DNA of 64,000 nt, from contig NC_063158.1 in assembly GCF_020921035.1 (NCBI RefSeq), positions 5,314,001-5,378,000 of the forward strand, given 5' to 3'. Of this stretch, positions 55,701 through 64,000 are shown in pieces. Positions within the stretch are counted from its first letter, which is position 1; each line of letters starts with the position of its first letter. The notes under the pieces are model-generated. The model had not been told where the DNA came from, ran no database searches, and saw nothing but the letters and a program-made list of their open reading frames with translations. The position numbers were made by a program, and so were the translations under genes. Source of the DNA: Rhodamnia argentea (lineage: Eukaryota; Streptophyta; Magnoliopsida; Myrtales; Myrtaceae).

Positions 55701-57511
55701 GCACTCCCAAAAGTTTGCATCTAGATTATAATTACATAAGGATCTGAAGATTGAGCAACAAGATTGGTGATCAATCGTGGTTTTATTTGGATTGGTTCGT
55801 TTTGTCCAGGTGACCTGGGTCGAGCATGCGGAGATAGAGGAGAAAGCGGGACACCCGCTGTTTAGTCAGTTTGCGAAGTGCGGAGGGGCATTCGGAGCGC
55901 ATCGGTGGTTGGCGGTCTTGCAAAGACAGTGCGAGCGGGTCGCGAGCCTCATGGCCAGAAACATATCCGATCTAGGAGGTTCTTTAGATTTTCTCTTCAT
56001 CTCTTGATAAATTCGAAGCATTAAACATATCAGTAAGGATCTCGATAAGATTATACCAAGTGTTCCTCCTGGTTAAGTCCCAAAGGCAAGATCATTTTGA
56101 AATACATACGATGAGACTGGAGTGTCGGTCCAGTGGTAGAGCTCACTCTTTTCATAGTTACAAAAAATGGAAAGAATCTGGATTCCTTAACCTAACCTAA
56201 GTTTTTGTAGTAGGCCTGTTATGGATTTTGGGACGTGATTGGCTAATCTCATGTATTCGGTCGATGTCATATCTTATTAAGAGAATTGGATTAGCGAATT
56301 TGGATGTGAATTTAGGTGGAAAAACCCAAATTCGAAAGTTTAACGATGCTGGCACTTTTGGATCGGTGCAGTGATACCATCTCCGGAGGCGAGGAAGAAC
56401 CTGATGAGGTTGGCTCAGAGGATGATAAGGACATTCAGCTCCAACATCAGCACCTCCGGCGGCCAATCGTGGACGGCGCTGTCGGACTCCTCGGACAACA
56501 CCATCCGCATCACCACCAGGAAAGTCACCGAGCCGGGTCAGCCCAACGGCGTCGTCCTTGCTGCCGTCTCCACCACCTGGCTCCCCTACCCTCACCACCA
56601 TGTCTTCGAACTCCTGAAGGACGAACGCCGCCGATCTCAGGTCCTTTATTTTGATAAATATCGCTTATGCTTTCGTTTTCGAAGCATAATTGATATAACT
56701 TAATTGCGAGCATACCATAACTGTGAGTAATTTGCTAATTGGCTTTGTGTGATTTTCAGCTGGATGTGCTTTCAAATGGGAATTCTTTGCAGGAGGTGGC
56801 TCACATTGCGAATGGTTCTCACCCTGGAAATTGCATCTCGCTCCTTCGCATCAATGTAAGGAACACCAGTGATTAATCACAAGTTATTTACTAATATTCG
56901 CACTCAAACATACATAAATATTAAGCCACACTTTCATCTTAACGGCTAATTTAAGTTTTGGATTGATTGAATTCACAATGTTTCTTTCATAGAAGGACGT
57001 AATAATCTCCAACTATGCCATGCAGGTGGCGAGCAACTCATCGCAACACGTGGAGCTAATGCTGCAGGAGAGCTGCACCGACGCCTCCGGCAGCCTCGTC
57101 GTCTACTCCACCATCGACGTCGACTCCATCCAGCTCGCCATGAACGGGGAGGACCCTTCCCGCCTCCCTCTCCTCCCTACTGGCTTCTCCATCGTCCCCT
57201 TCGGACCAGGTTCGCCCGGATCCGACTCCGGCGCTGACGACAACCCCGGGCCGGACGCCTGTCCTCAAGTCGACGGGTGCCTCCTGACAGTGGGGCTCCA
57301 GGTCCTGGCCAGCACGATCTCGACGGCCAAGCTCAGCCTCTCCAGCGTCACCGCCATCAACAACCACCTCTGCACGGCGGTCCACCAAATCACCGCCGCC
57401 CTCGCCAGCATCTCCGGCAGTGGAAGTTCTCCCCCAGCCCCTGGCATCGGTGCCGAGCCGGCGGTGGGTCCGTGCCCCGACCCTACCGATGCTAAGCAAA
57501 TCAGTGCTTAG
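52768..57511 (+). CDS. HDG5: HD-ZIP class IV homeobox-leucine zipper START protein, HDG5-like
   Basis: Eleven coding exons: 52768-52908, 53036-53250, 53553-53670, 54284-54472, 54602-55093, 55195-55296, 55396-55614, 55810-55978, 56372-56640, 56760-56855, 57026-57511; 831 residues, all introns GT...AG and in phase. HD-ZIP IV factors bind L1-boxes and control epidermal identity, trichomes and cuticle. Parts in order: [13 protein letters not shown] start; acidic linker; homeodomain about 102-161 ([33 protein letters not shown]); plant-specific zipper-loop-zipper with CPNCGG redox-type Cys pair; START domain from about 298 ([60 protein letters not shown]); conserved C-terminal region ([63 protein letters not shown]). 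The N-terminus and PSLDLEM...FPEPM linker suggest HDG5 rather than ANL2 or PDF2. No defects seen. Confidence 0.94.
52921..52945. repeat. (CT)n microsatellite in HDG5-like intron 1
   Basis: A pure CT tract starting 12 bases after the first donor (CCT|GTTAGT). Intron 1 is only 127 bp, so this run makes up a fifth of it. Confidence 0.9.
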
Positions 57512-59957
57512 CTTATCACCGTGGAGTTACCCAAAAATCTCCCCCTCAAGGATCGGATAGACAAAAAGGATTGAATTTTAGCATGAAAAGAGAGGGGGAA
57601 CAGACATTAAGGGTAACTACAACTACTCGGGGATTGGCAGCAGCTAAGGTAAGTAAAGAATAAAGGAGATTAGATGGGTTAAGGAGCGAAGAAGGTTCAT
57701 GTCCATGTCCCATTATGTTGGTTTCCTTTTTGGAGAGACTAATGTTGTTGAACTTAGGGGTGGTGTAGTAGCAGCAGCAGCAGCAGGTGTTTGTAGTAGG
57801 AGACTTAAGTTTGAAAAGTGGGGTGGTAAGCAGGAGTCAAGAGCGCACCAGAGATTGACCCCCGTCGTGTTCTTGCTCCGTGGTGAGGCGAGGCGTGTTG
57901 GGTGGGTGGGGGGATTGAATGCCCCCGCCTTCCCTTTGCCCTTGGGCCTCCTTACCAGTTGAGCAAACTGGGGGTGGTTGGTTCGGGAATTGACTCCTGT
58001 CGGCCCATTCCGGCTTTCGTGCTTTCAATTCAATGCGATTTCAATGCTCTTCTGAACTTGGTTTTTCCTTCCACTCACTCAATGCTGGGACCTCCTCCTC
58101 TTCTTCTCATGAAATACTATAGATCATTGTGTCAGAAACTGTCGATTCCGACCGGTGTCGGGTGTCGGGTGAGCATGATGATACCCCCGAGTCCCGACCA
58201 TCGTCTCGGCACGTACCCTTAGCAATGGCCTTTTGAGCTTGAATTTTCCCAATTTAGCATGCGATTAGAGCGCTTGGCATTTCGATTCGGGCCCTGGACT
58301 TGTCGATCTTGGTGGTGCAGGCCTGAGCCCGTAGCTTTTGTAATCTTCTCGAGCGTCGGAGAATCATGATCCCAGTAAGGTACGTTGAGACTGCAAATCT
58401 CGAACCCACCCCGTTTAGACTTCCGTCCGGCCAATCCGGTCTAGGAAACCGTTCGCAACTTGTCCCCACGTCGACGACGACGGCACCACCAATGAAAGAG
58501 GAAGAGTAAAACGCACAAAACACTTTGTGCATGGCCAATCAAAACGGAGCGCGTGCGCTCAACCGAATCCGGTTTACGGCAAATTGACCGGGTCTAAAGG
58601 AGGGGGCTAAAAGGTCGCAATTTCAATTTGGACTCGTTCAAAAAGGCTGAAAAGATCAGAGAAGATGATGTTGGAATTCAACTGGTTGAAGGTCGCTGGT
58701 CTTCGCCTAACCCCAACACCGTCGCTAATTTAATACGTCGGTCGAAGCTCCCTTCCTTTCTCGTCGTTGACGTCGTCGTCGTCTTCCCCCCCAACCTCCC
58801 CGGACAGAATTTTATTTATTCGATCGAACGCGACGGGACCCAAACTCATTCGTAAAATCCCAGGCAAACCAGGGGCGCCAATGGCTTGACCCGGATCGGA
58901 CCAAGGCCCACGTCCAAAGTCCCTATAATACTCCCAACTCGAGCCGCAAATGTCAAACTATGCCCATCACGACACATTTATCTTAATAACAAAATCTCAA
59001 ACTTGTACCTACGTGACATCAAGATTTTGTCACGTGATTTTTCAATCAAAATAACGTCGATTTTATTTCGCTTAAGTCGCGTGGGCGGGCGCCGTGCCAT
59101 TACCGTTTGCTTTCCAAAGTCCATGTGGAAAGATTTCTAACGGTTAATCTTCGACAACGAAGATAAATATGTAACGCATGCACAAGTTTGAGTTTTCTTG
59201 TTTTTATGTCGCGGAAACAAAAGTTCGGGTCAAATGCGTCGCAGCGGATACAGCCCCGAGGTTTCCGGTGACTTTTTTTGTCCTAATTCTCGAGTGCACC
59301 GGAGCGGGCCCGTTATAACTTGAAAGTCTTTCAATTCACGGCGAAAATAGACCATGGGAGCGACCGGAAGAGCCACAAGACGCGAGCAGATGGCACAACT
59401 GCGGCATCGAATCTGGGTGTGCGGGGGAAAAAGGGGTTTTGCCAATTGGAAAGGCGGATATGTGGTTCGTCGATCCTTCGCGGGCTCCTAAAAAAAGGAC
59501 GGCCGTGCTGACGTGCCACGGAATCCCGAGATGCATTTCCCCCTTTTCGCAGAATTTTTTTTTTTTTTTAAATCAAAGATAGAGAGATTCGCAACAGACG
59601 AAAGCGACGAAAAAAAAATTAAAAAATGCTAATCTTTTTTCATGCGGTTTGGACGCACATTGGGATTATTAAATTATTTTTTTTTGTTACAAAAAAAATC
59701 TTATTTATTTATTTATTTATTTTAGCACAACACTTTTGGGGCGACCAGCTGGCCTCGATGTTGCAGAACATTACATAAATAAATAAACGGGAGAAGGCGA
59801 CAAGGTCTGAACGGGGCCGCGCCGAGGATACAAAAAAATTGCGGTGAATCTTATGTATTCGGACACGGCACTGAACCGATGTAGTGATTCCCTTCGGATC
59901 GTGAAAACGTGGTGGCCTTTTCACGGAACCCCACTCGAGATCTTTTCTTTCTTTCTA
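57512..59957. other. HDG5-like 3' UTR and gene-poor spacer
   Basis: The first about 250 bp are likely 3' UTR. A (CAG)n tract lies at about 57770-57786. Frames at 57699-57962, 57902-58222 and 58254-58538 overlap on both strands with no known domain. GC content is fairly high to about 58850, then mixed. Nothing further can be supported. Confidence 0.4.
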
Positions 59958-60502
59958 GGGTTAATACCATAAAAAATAATAAATATATATCCAACCTGAT
60001 ATATATATATATATATATGACAAATTTACTTATAAACTATTTTCATGATTAAAAAAAAAAATCTAAAATCGATACATATGTAATAAATTTACCATCGACC
60101 ACCAAAAAACCTCGAACCGGTACATTTATAACAAATTTATCCTAAACTAATTATTTTGACCACCAAAAACCTCAAGCTTCTACACAAGTGACAAATTTAT
60201 CCTCCGTTAGTTTCTATTAAATTGGATTAATACCACGAGAAACCCCAAATTGATATGCCCGTGACAAATAAAAGCCGAAAACCCCGAACGTGTATATCCG
60301 ACGATTACCATGCGTCATCCAAATAAGCAATTTAAGGATAAAATTTAACGAAAACTAACGGAAGGTAGATTTGTCACGGGTATGCCGGTTTGGGTAAATT
60401 TGTCAAAGGGATACCAGTTTAGGGTTTTTGGTGGTTTAAAAAATAATCTTGGGTAAATTTATCGTACATGTATCAGTTTGGAGTTTTTCACGGTATTAAC
60501 CC
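59958..60502. mobile_element. Foldback (long-TIR) element, 545 bp
   Basis: Starts GGGTTAATACCATAAAAAAT and, inverted, starts GGGTTAATACCGTGAAAAAC. Inner arms also match: GATACATATGTAATAAATTT with GATACATGTACGATAAATTT, and ACCACCAAAAACC on both sides; arms are 200 bp or more. A (TA)n tract lies at about 60000-60018. The target duplication is not clear. Partial relatives lie at 30300-30595. No gene. Confidence 0.75.
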
Positions 60503-63500
60503 ATCTTTTTACAAATTACTATTTTTTTCTTATTTTACAATACTTTTTTTTTTTTTGGGAGGGGTGGGGGTGGGGGGTTTTGTTTTTATTTGATTATCTG
60601 GCCAGGTGCTGTTTTTACATATGGGCCCCGGCAAACTCTGAGTGGAGAAGTTGGCCGGGGCTTTCGTGTTTTCCTACTTTTTCTTGTCGCGCAGCCCCCC
60701 CTACGTGGTGGCTTCCTTGGCCATGTACTCCTCCCTCCTCCTCCTTCCTCCTCCTTCCTCCTCCTCCAGCTTCATTGGCTTGCGCTGGGCCAGGCCGGCA
60801 CAGAAAAGAATAAAGGTAGGGCGACGATTTAATCTTTTTGCGAGGTGGAGACAGAAACGGAGGAAAAAACAGGGTCAGCTGATGGGTATGGGGGGAAGGA
60901 ACATTTTGAAAATTGAATCGGTCCGAAGAATTCACAGGATTTTTTTTTGTCTCCAGGCGGCTCACGGAATTGACTGACTACCGCCGTAGATCGTTCCGCG
61001 TTCGTTTCTTCGCGTGGGCGGAAAAGGGGCTGTCGGCATGGAAGATCCGCTTCGAGCGTTCTTACGGTAGTTATTGCGCTAACTAAACAAAGATTTCAAT
61101 ATATGATGGGAGCGTGGTTCATACTCTCTATCAATAGAAAGGCGCATGGATTCGGGATCCGCTCCGATCAAGATTGCGGGGAGCCCCGGGATGCTAGAGG
61201 GCTTTTATAGTTATGTAATATATTTTTCTTGTAATTGAGTGTTGTAACAAATAGGTGGAAAGTTAAAATATATATAAGCATCGGGTCTCGATTTCTCTTT
61301 ATCGCATTTACTCTCTATTTCGTTGTGTCTTTGCGCCTAATCCCGACAAAAAATATATTGCGGAGGCTACAGTCATTGATGAGTGAGCTTATTTGATTAT
61401 AGAGTCGCCTTCTACGGTACATGAGTAATAGCTTTCGATGCGCATGCGTGATTAAATTGGCTAGATATCGAGCTTCCTCGATAAAGAGAAAGAAGTTATG
61501 TCGAGGAACTCTTTTCGGTCTACATACAGAAAGTCATATGGTTTGATTGATAATCTTTTTTTTCTTCTTCTTTAAGAATCTAATTCAACTCATATACCCT
61601 CGTGTACGGATATACATTCCTTAGAAATAACACTTGTAAAGGATGGACACGTGTCTGTAATATTTGGGTAAATTTACCTTTTTAAATTCGTGAAAGTTTG
61701 GAGTAAAATGGCGGGCGTCTAAAGTCAAAGTAAGACTGCTTTCGGCAAGATTCTATTTTTACTTTGTCGGCCCTCATTGTTGGGCAGCGTGCATTCAAAA
61801 GAGCTGTCATTTTTATGCGTTTGGCTCACTAAAACTCGCACACGTATGCGAGCGGCCGCATCCGAATTTGGATTCGTTGAAATTTGGCCACCCGTGAAAA
61901 ACGAATAGGATTTGAGGCTCTCGCAGCCTTCCTTTTTTCAGCACGTGCTAATTGCTCGGATTACGTAATCGATTTTTACAAATAATGTTATTTTCTTTAT
62001 TCGTGTGTGTGTGTTTTTTTTTTTTTGCAGATAATGAATTGCTTGAAAAATATTTTCTTGAATATAATAACTTGCATTGCTTGAAATAATCGGTCGATGA
62101 ATAATACTTGATTATCAATAACAATTTATGTCTAAATATTCTTGTGAATCATGAGAATTTAATCTGTCATTTCATGTTTGTAAGCAATACAAGGGATTGT
62201 TTAGATTTGTTTTTTTTGCCAAACAAAGGGAGTATAAAATCAAGCGGCATCGGGTCAAACTCGATTTTGATTCTACTATTAGCCGATTATTATGACTTTC
62301 CTAACATATTGAAAAGAGGACGGGGATTTCAAAGTTCATTCACTGGGCGAGAACGACAGTTCGAATCTCATATCACAATTATGTTGGATTACCCATGCAC
62401 AAGAAAATAAATAAGAGAAAAGGCGCACAAATCAAATGAATCGAGACATTATCGCGAGCAGGAATAACAAGCGCGATTTAGGTCGCAATAAAATATATTT
62501 GCATATTTTCTTTGGATTGTTAAACGCCTAATGATTGGATTACCAAGCAACAGGGAAATATGAGCGGAAGCAGATAAGCATACGCAACCAATCATTAATG
62601 CCATGCGAGCACATGCACCAAAGTCAACGGCTAGTTAAGCAAACGGGGGCTGTTCATTAGCCACAACAATTCCCCCAATTAATTAAAAATATGCAGATGT
62701 CGTTTTAATTAGGGCAACAAGTTGACTTCTCAAATCCTACCAAGGCCAAAATGAAAAAAAATCTCGAAGATCGTTACATCGCTAGCTCTGTTTATTCACA
62801 AAGCGAATAGTTTTTAGAAAATCACTTTCAAATCGTATAATTTTTTCATGCAAAACAAGTGAAGCATTAATTTCAAGAGAAAGCAAGACGGACCGGCCAC
62901 GGCGCTTTCGTCTCGCTTAAGGACATGGCCTGTCTTGAATCTTGACCCTGTCCGGTGAGGATGCACAGACTTTTGTCAACCTTGATGTCTTGGGGGCAAC
63001 TTAAGCAAAGTCAACGAGGGATGCGTCGCCATTGAAAAGGCAGTAATTGTCTCCACATGGTCGACCTTTGTTTTTCTTTTCTTCTTCTTTTTAGTTTTTT
63101 TTTTTTTTTAGAGATAGTTAATTTGAGTCATTGACTTTAATGTTTGTATTTAGGGCCTCGATAAATAAATGAGAAATTTGGTCTGGGGCCGACAACACAG
63201 AAATCATCACATGGAAAAACAGAGTAATGAACAGGGGATTCTATTAAAAACAATCATCAAAGTAAGAGGCGGAAGTTACTTAGTACTTGTCTAGAAAGAT
63301 GCCCGAATCATTGTGTTCCTAGCTAATTCCTTAGCCATGAATATGTTATCCTCGTAGATCAATTCAAAACCAGAGGAAATTTCAAAAGCATCCTCGCTTT
63401 TTGCCCCACACATCAAACAACATCCTTAGTTTTTGAATTGGTTAGGAATCTCTCGTCGCTTTTGAGATTCCATTTCAAATCGAATCTGACATCAGTTCGA

Positions 63501-64000
63501 AATGCCGTATATGGATTTGTGCTCCGTCACCACGTCTAACTCAACCCCCTCTGATGCCACCGTACTTAATCCTAGCTTGGCAAGGAAGGGAGAGGAGAGA
63601 GGCGCGAACCGAGAGAGACCAATGTGGGCCGACCGCGTGGAGGGCGTCGGCGACGTCGGCCGGAGAGGCGAAACAGGCGATGACGGAGGCATGTTGGCCC
63701 TTTTCAAGTTGGGGGGCTCTCGTCTGAAAATGCAAATCACAGAGTTCCAAAAGTAACAAGCGTATTTAATGTGGGATGTCTAAATTTGTAAAAGGGTTCT
63801 TGAAGTCTTTTCAAAATTAATGTGACCCATTTTTTTGGGGGCGGGAATCGTTAATTTAAAAAGCTCCAGATAACTTAATTATAGAAACTTGTCCACGTGT
63901 CACAGCCCCTTTGGGACACGACACACGTTTTCTGATTAAGACTTCACTAGTGACCAGGACGAGGAATTCGTTTGTTGGATCACCAACTCCTCTTTACTTA
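60503..64000. other. Gene-poor right end of the window
   Basis: A (CCT)n stretch at about 60726-60768 yields spurious Pro/Ser-rich and Gly/Glu-rich frames. A TATA-like AAAATATATATAAGC at about 61265 is followed by T-rich DNA. GC-rich DNA at 63540-63690 is open on both strands without a known domain. No gene, tRNA or complete transposon is supported here. Confidence 0.4.

Noticed and set aside
56125-56165. tRNA A-box-like GGTCCAGTGGTAGAGC in an HDG5-like intron
   Set aside because: No B-box or cloverleaf follows; at most a SINE scrap.
57056-57499. 147-codon minus-strand frame over the last HDG5-like exon
   Set aside because: Antisense shadow driven by GC-rich codons.
61160-61355. Possible LTR end with TATATAAGC and CCCGACA
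   Set aside because: No partner repeat, clear start or target duplication; too weak to list as an element.
62330-62400. B-box-like GACAGTTCGAATCTC
   Set aside because: No matching A-box at the right spacing and no acceptor stem.
1-64000. CRISPR arrays, operons, bacterial-type ribosome binding sites
   Set aside because: None seen; the window is plant nuclear DNA.

Overview
This is nuclear DNA from a flowering plant, almost certainly a woody eudicot. The evidence is split genes with GT...AG introns, plant-specific families (class A1 heat-shock factor, HD-ZIP IV, plastid fibrillin, SYP2 syntaxin, CML), long AT-rich spacers, many (GA)n tracts, and foldback elements with GC-rich cores. The style of these repeats recalls Myrtaceae (Eucalyptus and relatives), but that is a guess from memory and was not tested.

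Layout. 0-1.4 kb: the first two coding exons of a SNARE-associated-Golgi/VTT membrane protein on the minus strand, running off the left edge. 1.4-10 kb: a repeat island whose clearest item is a probable solo LTR of Ty3/gypsy Tat/Ogre type (6682-9328) that splits an older GC-rich repeat. 10.4-11.5 kb: intronless ITPK1, an inositol phosphate kinase. 15.6-18.2 kb: RAD1, a 9-1-1 checkpoint clamp subunit, 7 exons, minus. 19.5-21.9 kb: HSFA1, 2 exons. 22.7-24.4 kb: a VPS62/DUF946 protein, minus. 25.8-28.5 kb: SYP22-like vacuolar Qa-SNARE, 7 exons, minus. 31.9-32.2 kb: DPM2, 2 coding exons. 33.2-33.7 kb: CML18-like EF-hand protein, minus. 35.5-38.2 kb: plastid fibrillin, 3 exons, minus. 40.07-44.87 kb: a whole-length 4.8 kb PIF/Harbinger transposon. 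46-51.4 kb: a cluster of TIR elements around a decayed LINE fragment. 52.8-57.5 kb: HDG5-like HD-ZIP IV factor, 11 coding exons. 57.5-64 kb: gene-poor, with one clear foldback element.

The host genes do unrelated jobs (phosphate signalling, DNA damage, heat response, vacuolar traffic, glycosylation, calcium sensing, plastid lipids, epidermal development). I see no operon-like or cluster logic. Exon models below were built by joining splice sites by hand; reading phase closes correctly across every host intron whose two ends lie in the window.

I found no clearly undescribed system. The best leads are: (1) the Harbinger element, whose Myb/SANT partner gene looks intact while its transposase has a stop codon, an Asp-to-Asn change at a predicted catalytic site, and a non-canonical intron; (2) two nearby non-autonomous elements with matching TWA target duplications and related ends, which such a system could mobilise; (3) an unidentified coding-like stretch near the right end of the Harbinger element and another inside a TIR element at 46.4-47.3 kb.
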